Positions 18,015 to 26,882 of a stretch of DNA of 64,000 nucleotides are shown in pieces. The notes under the pieces were generated by a model. That model made no database searches. It saw only the letters and a list, made by a program, of their open reading frames with translations, and was not told the origin of the DNA. Source of the stretch: a candidate division KSB1 bacterium (GTDB lineage: Bacteria > Zhuqueibacterota > Zhuqueibacteria > Residuimicrobiales > Krinioviventaceae); assembly GCA_034521575.1 (NCBI GenBank), contig JAXHMJ010000005.1, positions 992,001 to 1,056,000 of the forward strand, given 5' to 3'. Position numbers and translations under genes: made by a program. Within the stretch, counting starts at the first letter, position 1; each line of letters begins with the position of its first letter.

Positions 18015-18885
18015 TTATTCATGCATTATTGATAAAAGCCGCTCCAGATCATCATCTCCATAGTACTCAATCTCGATCACGCCGCCCTTGGTCTTGGGTT
18101 TGAGTTTAACTTTGGTAGCCAGTTGCATCTGAAGCCGGTTCTCCGCGTCCTCAATATAGGGAGAGCGCGGTTTTTCCAGCTTTGCTTTTCGGTCATCCGG
18201 TTTTTGGGCGCTGCGCACAGCCTTTTCAACCTGACGCACCGACAAATTTTGTTTAATGATTTTATTCCAGATATCAAGCTGAGTTTCAGCGTTATCCGTA
18301 CCGAGCAACGCGCGGGCATGTCCCATGGAAATATCGCCGTTCTGCGCGCTTTTTTGTATTCGCTTGGGAAGTTTTAACAAGCGCAAAAAGTTCGTGACTG
18401 TCGCCCGATCCTTACCCACTTTACGGGCCACCTGCTCCTGAGTCAAATCGCACTCATCAATCAGACGTTTATAGCCGTTGGCAATATCTATGGGATTTAG
18501 ATTTTCCCGGTGAATATTTTCAATGATGGATAGCTCCATCATATCTTCATCATTATCAATATTCAGAACATAGGCGGGAAGCTCCTCAAGGCCCAGCAAC
18601 TGCACTGCCCGGAGTCGCCGTTCACCAGCGACAAGCTGATACTTTCCTTCATAAGGACGCACGGTAACCGGCTGCACCATTCCTTTTTCAGCTATTGAAT
18701 TGGCGAGCTCGTCAATTTTTTCAGAATCGAATATTTCCCTGGGTTGAAAAGGATTGGCAGATACATCACGGACATTGATGAAATGAACAGCTTCCGCTTG
18801 TTTCGGGGAAGATTGATTCTCCTCAGGTTCCTCCAGGCAAGAGTGCAGAAAGCCCTCTACCTAGCGCTTTTCTGCTTTTCGTCAT
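18015..18885 (-). CDS. parB: Chromosome partitioning protein ParB, frameshifted
   Basis: The true start is the ATG at 18885, overlapping the parA end by 29 bases. It reads [18 protein letters not shown], the standard ParB beginning. A one-base shift near 18826-18840 follows; the sense resumes as [20 protein letters not shown] and continues through [23 protein letters not shown], the helix-turn-helix ([22 protein letters not shown]) and a C-terminal dimer segment ([16 protein letters not shown]). ParB binds parS, loads SMC and hydrolyses CTP; the GERRxRA box is intact. About 290 residues in total. The single indel in a conserved gene looks like a sequence error. Confidence 0.93.
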
Positions 18886-19639
18886 TTTTTATAATTTCCT
18901 CCGCCAAATTCATATAAGTCTGAGTTCCCTTGGATACGGCATCGTACAAGATGATCGGTTTACCAAAACTGGGAGCTTCGCTCAGTCTGACATTCCGGGT
19001 AATCACAGATTCAAAAACCCGGCCGTCAAAATATTTTCGAACGTCCTCCATCACCTGTCTTGACAGGTTAAGACGCGAATCGTACATGGTTAAAAGCACA
19101 CCTTCAATAATCAGCTTTTTATTCAAATTCTTCTGAACCAACCTAATCGTATTCAACAACTGTCCCAAACCTTCCAGGGCATAGTACTCACACTGAATCG
19201 GCATCAGCACAGAATCCGATGCAGTAAGAGCGTTCAACGTCAAAAGTCCGAGAGAAGGCGGACAATCAATCAGTATATACCGATACTGATCACGCACCTT
19301 TTTTAGTGCTCTGGAAAGTTTATATTCACGCGAAATCGCAGATACCAATTCGAGTTCCGCACCAACCAGATTAATCGAAGAGGGCAGTAATTTTAGATAT
19401 TCCAAATCAGTATCAATCACGATTTCTGAAGGATCAACTTCATTGATCAAGCTGTCATACACTGTCTTTTCAAGATTCTTTGAATCAATACCCAGACCGC
19501 TGCAACTGTTTGCCTGCGGGTCAATATCCACAAGTAACGTAGGATATTCAGCGACAGCAAAACAAGACGCCAAGTTGACGGACGTGGTGGTTTTCCCGAC
19601 TCCACCTTTTTGATTGGCTATGGATATTATTTTGCCCAT
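18857..19639 (-). CDS. parA: Chromosome partitioning ATPase ParA (Soj type)
   Basis: 260 residues. It carries the deviant Walker [15 protein letters not shown] (10-23), [33 protein letters not shown] (Walker B) and [16 protein letters not shown], all standard for chromosomal Soj/ParA without an N-terminal DNA-binding extension. It segregates replicated origins together with ParB. A clear ribosome binding site (GGAGG) lies 12 bases before the ATG. It leads the parA-parB-M23-bactofilin transcript. Confidence 0.95.
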   Translation of the reverse strand: MGKIISIANQKGGVGKTTTSVNLASCFAVAEYPTLLVDIDPQANSCSGLGIDSKNLEKTVYDSLINEVDPSEIVIDTDLEYLKLLPSSINLVGAELELVSAISREYKLSRALKKVRDQYRYILIDCPPSLGLLTLNALTASDSVLMPIQCEYYALEGLGQLLNTIRLVQKNLNKKLIIEGVLLTMYDSRLNLSRQVMEDVRKYFDGRVFESVITRNVRLSEAPSFGKPIILYDAVSKGTQTYMNLAEEIIKNDEKQKSAR

Positions 19640-20032
19640 TTGGGCACGGTCCTCCGTTTTAAGAGTTATTTTATAATATAATTTTTTATAAAACCAAAAT
19701 CAATAAAAACTTTTACGCTCAGCCCACTTTTTATTAACACAATTAACTAATTTATTTATATTTACATTATTTCTTTTTGATACAGTTTTTTACAAATATG
19801 CACTGATAAAATCGATCGGTTTCTCTATCTTGAATCCTTTTATTTGCACAAAGGTTCCATAAATAATACATTTAAAAAGCAAACGTTCAATGCAATCCGG
19901 ACAGATTACATTTCCTAAATCAATTCCGTTATGCAAACGCTAAACATAAAAAGCGGAATAAATTTCTTAACGGGACTGTTAATTTCACCTAAAGGATAGA
20001 TAGGTTTTAATTATTAAAGTACGAAGGATTTT
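19640..20032. other. AT-rich intergenic region between divergent genes
   Basis: 393 bases between the start of parA (minus) and the flavodoxin gene (plus). It is AT-rich and should contain both promoters. TATA-like hexamers sit 30-60 bases upstream of parA, but no -35/-10 pair stands out. I saw no gene, repeat or parS-like palindrome. Confidence 0.5.
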
Positions 20033-20571
20033 ATGAATGTGCTTATAATTTACAGCAGCGCCTTCGGCACTACAAAAAAATAGCCTCTCACATTGCGTCA
20101 AATTTGCAGGAGGAATCAGAATTTTCTGTAAAACTGCAGTCCGTTGATGAAACCGGCTCGCTTGATGAATTTGATACAATTATCATCGGAAGCAGTATTC
20201 GCGCCCATCGTATCCTGGCTAATGTCCGCGATTTTATGGCCAGACATAAAAATGATCTGAACGCGAAAAAAATCTTTTTTTTCGTCGTTTGTCTGACAGC
20301 AAAATGTGATGAGGGCCGTTCCAAAGCCAAACGAAAATACATTGATCCTGTATTTCAGAAATATCCAACCATCAAGCCGATTTCAACCGAAGCATTTGGC
20401 GGCAAAATTGAAACAGACAAATTCAACCCTGTCATGAAAAATTTAATGCGGCATGTTGTCGATCAGGCCGGACTTGCTCAGGACAGCAGCATTGACCTGA
20501 CAGACAGAGAACATGTAGATAACTGGACTGAAACCATTAAACAGAAACTCCATAAAGTCAGCGAATCATGA
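20033..20571 (+). CDS. Flavodoxin-domain protein (HemG-like), frameshifted
   Basis: The gene begins at ATG 20033 with MNVLIIYSSAFGTTKK, the FMN phosphate-binding loop of flavodoxins. A run of seven A bases at 20074-20080 breaks the frame; one base more or two fewer would restore KKIASHIASNLQEESEF. The remainder (FDTIIIGSSIRAHRILANVR, KKIFFFVVCLTAKCD, PISTEAFGGKIETDKFNP) matches the flavodoxin_5/protoporphyrinogen oxidase HemG-type family, about 178 residues. It probably transfers electrons with FMN. No haem genes are nearby, so a HemG function is not assumed. Confidence 0.8.
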
Positions 20572-21805
20572 CGGGAACATACATCTGCGCTTGCGGGAAA
20601 TAGTACCCTGTTTCGGGGTTGGCTTTTTTTAAATATGTTTTTAGCATTTCGCAATTTTTACACGCTACCATTCCGGTTTTTCGGACAAGCTCCGGATCAA
20701 GTTCGGATAAGAGCACAATTTGCACAGCTTCAGTCTTTTCTTTCAGGGCCAGAGCCGTATGTCCGTTAATCTGATAATTCTCAAGCAAGGCAGCGGCCAT
20801 ATTTTTTGACGAGCCATGGTCAAAATACGGCATAAAAGTACGCGACCCGACACCTTGCCTGCACTGCGCTGCTATCACTAAAACTCCGCCGTCTTTAACC
20901 GCTTGAAATGCGTGATGAATGCTCTTATGGGTTTGAATTAAATTGATATCCGTCGGCTCTCCACCGGCAGAGGCCACCACGATATCAGCTTTCTCTTTAA
21001 TCGGAATAGAGTAAAACCGCTCAACCTGATCACATATTTTTCTGTGTTCTTCCAGCACCGGACCGCAAAGGCTTTTTATAATAGCCCCATTGGGGGCAAC
21101 GAGCCACTGCAACGAAATCCAGTTGGGAACAAACTTTACAATTTGCCGCAAATCCTGAAAAACAGGATTCGTATTTAAATTCCCCTCCCGGCATCCCGGA
21201 TGAAAACGTCCTTTTCGGGCATCAATTGTTCGCTGATGGTTACGCCGAATGGTTTCGTGCCCCGATGTACCCGGCAATATCATTTTGGCCCCCCCGCCGA
21301 ATCCCGCAAAATAATGATACAACACCCCTCCCAACGTAATCACCAGATCAGCATTGACCACACGTTTATTTAACATGATTGGTGTATGACCGTCCGTTTC
21401 TCCAACTTTGACAAGCTGGTCATCATCCCGGCAGTCATGCTGAAATACCGGATATCTTTGCCATATATTCTCGGACAGCAATTCCCGAATGACGGATTCA
21501 TCCTGCAAAACATGACTTCCGTTGGCCACAAGTATTTCGACACGAGTCCGGACCTTTTCTTGCAGCCGTTGAAGTAAAGCCGGCAACACCTGATCAAGAC
21601 TGCACCTGCGTGTATGATCCGGCACAACAAGCAATAACTTGTTCACCTTTTGTTCGTAGACCTGTTGCACGCATTTTTCAATACACGCATCGATCTCACT
21701 GTCCCGAGATTCGAAAGCCATGGTTTCCGGTTCCAGTATCTTCCAGGTCACATCATTTAGCTTGCAAGTCAGCCTCCCCCTTCCATAAGGCAATGAGAAT
21801 GTCAT
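20558..21805 (-). CDS. larA: LarA-type nickel-dependent racemase (DUF2088)
   Basis: 415 residues, full length for the LarA family. Motifs include VVPDHTRRC (N-terminal domain), VANGSHVLQ, the nickel-pincer lysine neighbourhood FAGFGGGAKMILPGTSGHET, NLNTNPVFQD, ASAGGEPTDINLIQTHKSIH and GVGSRTFMPYF. Lactate racemase LarA interconverts D- and L-lactate with a covalent nickel pincer cofactor; relatives act on other 2-hydroxy acids, so the substrate is open. The LarB, LarC and LarE cofactor genes are not in this window. The start overlaps the upstream ferritin-like gene by four bases, so they are coupled. Confidence 0.85.
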   Translation of the reverse strand: MTFSLPYGRGRLTCKLNDVTWKILEPETMAFESRDSEIDACIEKCVQQVYEQKVNKLLLVVPDHTRRCSLDQVLPALLQRLQEKVRTRVEILVANGSHVLQDESVIRELLSENIWQRYPVFQHDCRDDDQLVKVGETDGHTPIMLNKRVVNADLVITLGGVLYHYFAGFGGGAKMILPGTSGHETIRRNHQRTIDARKGRFHPGCREGNLNTNPVFQDLRQIVKFVPNWISLQWLVAPNGAIIKSLCGPVLEEHRKICDQVERFYSIPIKEKADIVVASAGGEPTDINLIQTHKSIHHAFQAVKDGGVLVIAAQCRQGVGSRTFMPYFDHGSSKNMAAALLENYQINGHTALALKEKTEAVQIVLLSELDPELVRKTGMVACKNCEMLKTYLKKANPETGYYFPQAQMYVPVMIR

Positions 21806-22275
21806 ATATATTCTTTTCTCAGTGTCTCCAATCTCTGGATATGTTCTTTCTTGTCACCAATTATCCCTTCAATCACATGAAAATATTGTTCATCCAATTC
21901 CGGTTTCAACTTTTCACACAAGTTTATTGAATTTTTTTCTGTCTTGATTGCATAAGTAAGCGCTTCGCGATCCGAGACGCTTGAAGCGATAGAAAGGGCA
22001 GAATCTTCATTGGGGAAAAGCGTATTCAAATGATTTTCATCAAAAGTTGCCTCTTCCTCAGGTATAAAGCCGTCTTCAACCTGTTCCTCCAGAGCATCCC
22101 GGAGTCTTGCCAATTCTATTTCATGCTCTTTATCCTGCTCGCCAATCTCTGCGGCCAGTTTCTGCAGTTTTGAATTTCCGGTCGAATCAGCCAGTTCGCT
22201 GAAAAAAACAGTACTATTTCTCTCCTCATGGAGGGATATATCCAAATATTCAATAGCCTTTAATAGCGTTTTCAA
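21802..22275 (-). CDS. Ferritin-like/rubrerythrin-type diiron protein
   Basis: 157 residues, all-helical. The two halves carry E/H pairs typical of a four-helix bundle: EYLDISLHEERNSTVFFSEL and GEQDKEHEIELARLRD in the first, and YAIKTEKNSINLCEKLKPEL and GIIGDKKEHIQRLETLRKEY in the second. These place ExxH or ExxE-type ligands in the rubrerythrin arrangement. There is no C-terminal rubredoxin domain. A peroxide-reducing or iron-handling role is inferred from fold and from the adjoining Bcp peroxiredoxin. Confidence 0.75.
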   Translation of the reverse strand: MKTLLKAIEYLDISLHEERNSTVFFSELADSTGNSKLQKLAAEIGEQDKEHEIELARLRDALEEQVEDGFIPEEEATFDENHLNTLFPNEDSALSIASSVSDREALTYAIKTEKNSINLCEKLKPELDEQYFHVIEGIIGDKKEHIQRLETLRKEYI

Positions 22276-22284
22276 CGTTAACCT

Positions 22285-22761
22285 CTACTTGTGTTCACTT
22301 GATTGTAATATTTGCCGACCATGCCCTTCCGCTTTAACTTTGTGAAACGCATGATCGATAATACCTTGTTTGTTAATGATAAAAGTCTTACGAATCATCC
22401 CCATACAAGTCTTGCCGCCCCGCTTTTTCTCACCCCACGCTCCAAAAGCCTGAGCCACCTTATGATCCGCATCGGTGAGCAATGGAAAGTTTAATCCGTA
22501 TTTCTCTATAAATGATCTGTGTGATTTTGCGCTGTCACCACTCACACCCAGCACAACAGTATCAATTTCTTGAAAATCCGAATGTGTATCTCGGAACGAA
22601 CAGGCTTCTTTGGTACATCCGGGAGTGTTATCCCGGGGATAAAAATACAAAACAATCCGTTTTTTTCCTAAAAAATCATTCAAGGAGACAATATTACCAT
22701 CCTGATCAGGTAATTTGAAATCAGGTACTTTATCTCCTTGTTTTAATTGTTTTTCACTCAT
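22285..22761 (-). CDS. bcp: Thioredoxin-dependent peroxiredoxin, BCP type
   Basis: The start is set at the ATG at 22761 (MSEKQLKQGDKVPDFKLPD) because GGAGGTGA lies directly upstream; the open frame to 22842 adds residues without family support. About 158 residues. The peroxidatic Cys is in YPRDNTPGCTKEACSFRD, with a second Cys five residues on, the classic BCP pair. GLNFPLLTDADHKVAQAFGA is the usual following block. It reduces hydroperoxides with thioredoxin. It is followed after 9 bases by the ferritin-like gene, forming a redox group. Confidence 0.94.
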   Translation of the reverse strand: MSEKQLKQGDKVPDFKLPDQDGNIVSLNDFLGKKRIVLYFYPRDNTPGCTKEACSFRDTHSDFQEIDTVVLGVSGDSAKSHRSFIEKYGLNFPLLTDADHKVAQAFGAWGEKKRGGKTCMGMIRKTFIINKQGIIDHAFHKVKAEGHGRQILQSSEHK

Positions 22762-22919
22762 ATCACCTCCTTTTGTATTAAAAAACATTGTGAGGGGGGT
22801 AAAAATTCCGTACCTGCATTTGAAAGCTGCATCCAAGCTCAAAAGATGTACAATCTTCAGAAATCCGGATTTGATCTCATTTGAAGGAGATTTTGCGAAT
22901 TCGGTATGTCATCGAATGA

Positions 22920-23483
22920 TTAATAAATAAATCCAAGACCGATTTTTCCACAGCTGATTCCCAGCAGCATTCCCGCCAAAACATCGCTGGTATAATGTAC
23001 ACCATTATAGATACGCGAAAACCCCACAAGTCCGGCGAAAAGATAAGCCGGGAGCCAAACCATCGAATAGAATCCGCTGATTAATGTAGCCATGATAAAC
23101 GCACCTGCTGTATGTCCCGAAGGAAAACTAAAACGATCCGGTGGCCGAATCAGTGATTTTATATTTGCCAGTGCTTCGAAGGGTCGCAATCGATGTGTAA
23201 AACGTTTGACAATAATGTAGACAATCGTTTCCAGGGAAAAGGCAATGAACGCGGCTTGCAAAAAGTCAAGCCCCAATTCCCGATTGATCCAAAACAAAAT
23301 AACAGCTATGCCCGCATAGATATATCCATCTGCGGCTCGGGAGACAAGATGCATAAGATTATCAATTTTCGGTTTACCGGTCCAGCGATTCACTTTGATA
23401 CTCATCCAGCGGTCCAGAACCGAGATCTTGTGTATTGTTCTTTTGAACACGTTAAAATATACGAATAGAAATACCAAATTCAA
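22920..23483 (-). CDS. PAP2-family membrane phosphatase
   Basis: 187 residues with about five transmembrane helices. The three PAP2 motifs are complete: KRFTHRLRP (KxxxxxxRP), PSGH in SFPSGHTAGAF and SRIYNGVHYTSDV (SRxxxxxHxxxD). It dephosphorylates a lipid such as undecaprenyl diphosphate, phosphatidylglycerol phosphate or phosphatidate. It resembles the second PAP2 protein at 28036-28569 throughout (GFSRIYNG, RPPDRFSFPSGHT vs HPPDKFSFPSGHT), so they are paralogues. A stem-loop terminator precedes it at 23490-23516. Confidence 0.9.
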   Translation of the reverse strand: MNLVFLFVYFNVFKRTIHKISVLDRWMSIKVNRWTGKPKIDNLMHLVSRAADGYIYAGIAVILFWINRELGLDFLQAAFIAFSLETIVYIIVKRFTHRLRPFEALANIKSLIRPPDRFSFPSGHTAGAFIMATLISGFYSMVWLPAYLFAGLVGFSRIYNGVHYTSDVLAGMLLGISCGKIGLGFIY

Positions 23484-23489
23484 AACAAA

Positions 23490-23516
23490 AGCTCCCGAGC
23501 AAATTCATCGGGAGCT
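23490..23516 (-). terminator. Rho-independent terminator
   Basis: AGCTCCCGA and TCGGGAGCT form a perfect 9-bp stem around a 9-base loop, followed in the minus direction by TTTGTTTTG. It lies between the DUF4412-like gene (ends 23541) and the PAP2 start (23483), and closes the former. Confidence 0.75.
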
Positions 23517-23540
23517 CGATTTTAAAGGTATACGCGGAAC

Positions 23541-24566
23541 CTACATTTCGGTTTCCGTAATTCTTTCAAATCCCTGAGGCGTTTCGAATGTGGAAGGGGG
23601 TAAAATAGCGGATTCGATCAGGGTGACCGTATCTACGGTCTTGAACAGCAGATTAGACTTTTTCTCTCCCGCGCCTGTCACTTTTTCTGCTAACTTTTTC
23701 GACAAACCTCCGAATAATTTGTTCACAGATGGCGCAGATGTGCCGGAGGATTCCTGAGATTCCGTTTTTTGGTCTACATTCTCAGTCATGTACTCTGTTT
23801 CAGAAAGCAAACTCAGTCCTTCAAGTTTTTCCTTTTCGTCCTGCAGTTTTTTCATCGCTGTACCCAGCTGAGGATGTGAAGCCGACAAGCTCTCATAAAC
23901 ATCTTTCATTGCCTGCTCATCGCTCATCCCACCAACTTGCCGTACAAACTTTTCCTGAAACTGTTGAACCTGTTTATATCCGGGTACGCTCTTGCTCATC
24001 CATTGAATCGAATTAACTTTCAGGTCACCGGACATCTCGGCGGTTTCATGCTCCCGAGTTTCGGTAGCTTTCACACTCAACTTCATTTCAAGAACAGTTT
24101 TTGATGCTTTATAGCCCGAGATTTCTTTGGTTTCTCCAGGCTGCTTGACATCGAGATCAAATGTGTATTCAACCTCTGTATCCTGTTTTTCCTTCGCCTG
24201 CTGTTGTTCTGTTTTCATGTCTTCAATACTCTGCTCCATCATATCCTTGTAATCCTGGAACGAAAATTCAGTAAACGTTTCAGCCTGATAGTCTACATGG
24301 ATCACTTTTTCATTCTTCAGATCAATAATTGTCGAAAAAGTCAACTGCCCCTTTTCGTCATAATTATCAGATCGGTGATGGGTGTCGTCGTAATATTCTG
24401 CAGTCCGGGTGGGTTTGTTCGCTCCTGCCATTTTCATGACCAATCCCAACGCTCCGCTGAATTCGAACCGGGTTTCACGTTCTATTTTCAGATCCGCGTA
24501 AACCGAATTCGCCCCGGCGAGCACTGCAAGGGCACAGACAGCAAACAACAATTTTTTCATATTCAC
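23541..24566 (-). CDS. DUF4412-like secreted protein
   Basis: 341 residues with a signal peptide (MNMKKLLFAVCALAVLAGAN, cut near VYA-DL). The mature protein begins DLKIERETRFEFSGALG and continues with YYDDTHHRSDN, TIIDLKNEKVIHVDYQAETF and a KMKLSVKAT-like strand (actual VLEMKLSVKATETREHETAE). This beta-rich, periplasmic pattern fits the DUF4412 type, in which an oxidised or bound cofactor is not known. The C-terminal third is charged and of low complexity. Function unknown; no operon partner is obvious. Confidence 0.6.
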   Translation of the reverse strand: MNMKKLLFAVCALAVLAGANSVYADLKIERETRFEFSGALGLVMKMAGANKPTRTAEYYDDTHHRSDNYDEKGQLTFSTIIDLKNEKVIHVDYQAETFTEFSFQDYKDMMEQSIEDMKTEQQQAKEKQDTEVEYTFDLDVKQPGETKEISGYKASKTVLEMKLSVKATETREHETAEMSGDLKVNSIQWMSKSVPGYKQVQQFQEKFVRQVGGMSDEQAMKDVYESLSASHPQLGTAMKKLQDEKEKLEGLSLLSETEYMTENVDQKTESQESSGTSAPSVNKLFGGLSKKLAEKVTGAGEKKSNLLFKTVDTVTLIESAILPPSTFETPQGFERITETEM

Positions 24567-24633
24567 TCCTCCTTGTTATTATCTTGATTATAACGCAATA
24601 TATGAAAAATAATTCCCGGTTGATATATTTTTT

Positions 24634-25695
24634 TTATATTTTCGAGGGCTTTTGGGAATAATACTCGTATACAAAGTATCCCCCCAACACGAGGACCCCC
24701 AAACCGGTATGAAAATAGAATGTAAAGAACCTCCACCCTGCTGTCATCAGGCCAATGACATCATGAGGGATAAAATGCATATAAACAAAATAAAATGAGG
24801 CTTCAGCCCCGGCAGCGGCCCCCGGTGTGGGGATAAAAGTCATCAACGAAAAAGTTACCCATTGAAACAAAAACAGCAGAACCGGGTCGACTTGAATACC
24901 GACTGAAATCAACAAAGCCGTTATAACAGAATAGCGGCAGATCCATTGCACAGCAGTTAACAGCATGCTCAAAGCAAACAGTAGCTTACCCGTCTTTCCA
25001 ATCAACGTGTAAACATGCAAGAAATCTTTTACAGCGTTTGACAGCATAGTATACAATCGGGACAGCCATGAATCAGATGGTTTTTGTTTTTGTTTCCATT
25101 GCTGCCATACTATATAGATCAGCAAAACCAGCAAAAGAACCGCCACACCCGCTACAACAGCAATATTATTCTTAAAACGGTGTAAAATCTGCAAGATCGC
25201 CGGCATATCCCAACAGGATGTATAAATAATCGAAGCCGGGATTGCAAACATAAAGAACAATCCATCCTCAACGGATCCCAGTGTCATTAATGATGTCGAG
25301 GCCCCTACTGACAGTCCATTGCGTATAAGCATACCGGCCTTGACATAACCTCCACCGATTGCTGTGGGACTTATTGCTGAACCTAAATCCGTACTGATGA
25401 TAATTTTTAAAATATTGGTAAAAGAAAAATGTTTCCCAAGGAAACGGGTCCATATCATAACCCGCAATGTATTGGTAAGCCAGGGTACCAGGGCCAGTAA
25501 TGCGGCAAGCAGGACATACTTGAATTGAATTTCATTCAACGAATCCCAGACTGTCATTTCCGTAGTCATCAGGGAAAAAACAATATTCCCGAACACGCCG
25601 ACAAGTAAAACCACAGCTAATATCCGAAAAAGCCGACTGAACTCAAAATCGTCGCTCTTTAATTCAGATATTTTTGTTCTGATATACTTTATCAT
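24634..25695 (-). CDS. Flippase-like integral membrane protein (UPF0104 type)
   Basis: The start was set at ATG 25695 (MIKYIRTKISELKSDDF), giving 353 residues and a 32-base overlap with the upstream glycosyltransferase; the frame is open to 25827 but that part is not membrane-like. Around eight helices are visible. The family hallmarks are RVMIWTRFLGKHFSF, ISTDLGSAISPTAIGGGYVK and FIPTPGAAAGAEASFYFVY, which match the lysylphosphatidylglycerol synthetase transmembrane region/AglD-like family (GG(G/E) and PTPGG.G motifs). It is expected to move a glycolipid intermediate across the membrane. The two glycosyltransferases just upstream support this. Confidence 0.82.
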   Translation of the reverse strand: MIKYIRTKISELKSDDFEFSRLFRILAVVLLVGVFGNIVFSLMTTEMTVWDSLNEIQFKYVLLAALLALVPWLTNTLRVMIWTRFLGKHFSFTNILKIIISTDLGSAISPTAIGGGYVKAGMLIRNGLSVGASTSLMTLGSVEDGLFFMFAIPASIIYTSCWDMPAILQILHRFKNNIAVVAGVAVLLLVLLIYIVWQQWKQKQKPSDSWLSRLYTMLSNAVKDFLHVYTLIGKTGKLLFALSMLLTAVQWICRYSVITALLISVGIQVDPVLLFLFQWVTFSLMTFIPTPGAAAGAEASFYFVYMHFIPHDVIGLMTAGWRFFTFYFHTGLGVLVLGGYFVYEYYSQKPSKI

Positions 25696-26824
25696 AAATT
25701 GAAAATAATCGTTCAAAGGAAAAATTCCATGAATAATTCTCTTGGACCAAAAGTCGGGCATTTTCACCACGTCTTCGAAATCCGTCATTAGATAATTCCC
25801 AGAGTTTTTCAGCAAACGAACACGCACTATCCGGTTCAGATAGAATCCCGACTGGCTCGGTGATGCGCTCGCGAAGCGCTCCGGCGTTTACTCCGCATAC
25901 CGGCAAACCGCTGGCTTGCGCCTCAAGAACAGACAATCCAAATGTCTCATGCGGGCCGGCCGTACAATAAATATCTGAAGAGGCAAGCAGCGCAGCAAGC
26001 CGTTCACGGTCAGTTTCGTAAGGTAATAAAAAAACACGCCCGTTTGTCGCAGCGGCATTGCATAAATCAAACAAGGGCCCGTTGCCGATCAATAGCAGTT
26101 TAATCGGACTATTCCGAGCCACTTTATTAAATGATTCCAAAAGCATAGGAATACGTTTCTCAACATCCAACCGCCCATGATAAACACACAACAGATCATC
26201 ATCTCTGACACCCAATTCACGTCTGATTTTGAAATTTCGTTTTATCGGTGAAAACAGATCTGTATCAACCCCGAGATAAACACGTTCAACCCGATGAATG
26301 CCATCGCGTTTCAGTGTAGAATAGAGTTCATTCGAAGAGGTGATGGTGACGTTGCACTGGTTGTAAATGAAACGAGAATAAGCCGTACTTGCGTCCTTGA
26401 ACCGTTCTCCGATTCGATTCCCGAATCGCTTTGTAACAACCGGTTTCACATAAGCTGTCGGAAAATCCGTATGATAAAACCCAATCAAACCGCACTGATG
26501 CTGTTTACGATGCCGGAACACCGGAATCGGCAACACATACGGACTGCCCAACTCAATAATGTCCGGTTTTTCCATCTGGAGAATCCGCCGAACACGATTC
26601 AAGTGCCAGATAAACCGATAAGGCTCACACCCCGGAATGAGTGGCGCGGAAATATAATAGGTCACTCCATCCGCTGTTTTAACAACCTGATTGTTCTCAC
26701 CCGGGACAATAAGCACATGCGAATGGGAGGTTTGACGTTTTATATACTCACGTTTTGCATGCAAATATGTACGTATGCCACCGCTGCTCGATGTGTAATT
26801 CTGTGTTAAATCACATATTTTCAT
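25664..26824 (-). CDS. Family 4 glycosyltransferase
   Basis: 386 residues, GT-B fold. The N-terminal domain opens KICDLTQNYTSSSGGIRTYL, with the G(G/I)xR donor-loop; HTDFPTAYVK, YNQCNVTITSSNEL and YLGVDTDLFSP mark the linker. The C-terminal Rossmann domain has CVYHGRLDVEKR, LLIGNGPL and AGPHETFGLSVLEAQASGLP (the EX7E motif). It is a retaining sugar-nucleotide transferase, probably acting on a membrane lipid. It follows the next glycosyltransferase by 58 bases and overlaps the flippase-like gene. Confidence 0.88.
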   Translation of the reverse strand: MKICDLTQNYTSSSGGIRTYLHAKREYIKRQTSHSHVLIVPGENNQVVKTADGVTYYISAPLIPGCEPYRFIWHLNRVRRILQMEKPDIIELGSPYVLPIPVFRHRKQHQCGLIGFYHTDFPTAYVKPVVTKRFGNRIGERFKDASTAYSRFIYNQCNVTITSSNELYSTLKRDGIHRVERVYLGVDTDLFSPIKRNFKIRRELGVRDDDLLCVYHGRLDVEKRIPMLLESFNKVARNSPIKLLLIGNGPLFDLCNAAATNGRVFLLPYETDRERLAALLASSDIYCTAGPHETFGLSVLEAQASGLPVCGVNAGALRERITEPVGILSEPDSACSFAEKLWELSNDGFRRRGENARLLVQENYSWNFSFERLFSIYDKVYQNKNI

Positions 26825-26882
26825 TCTGTATCTTGATAAAATTTCGGATTATTCCGGATCATTACCGGTATGATTGTCTTTA

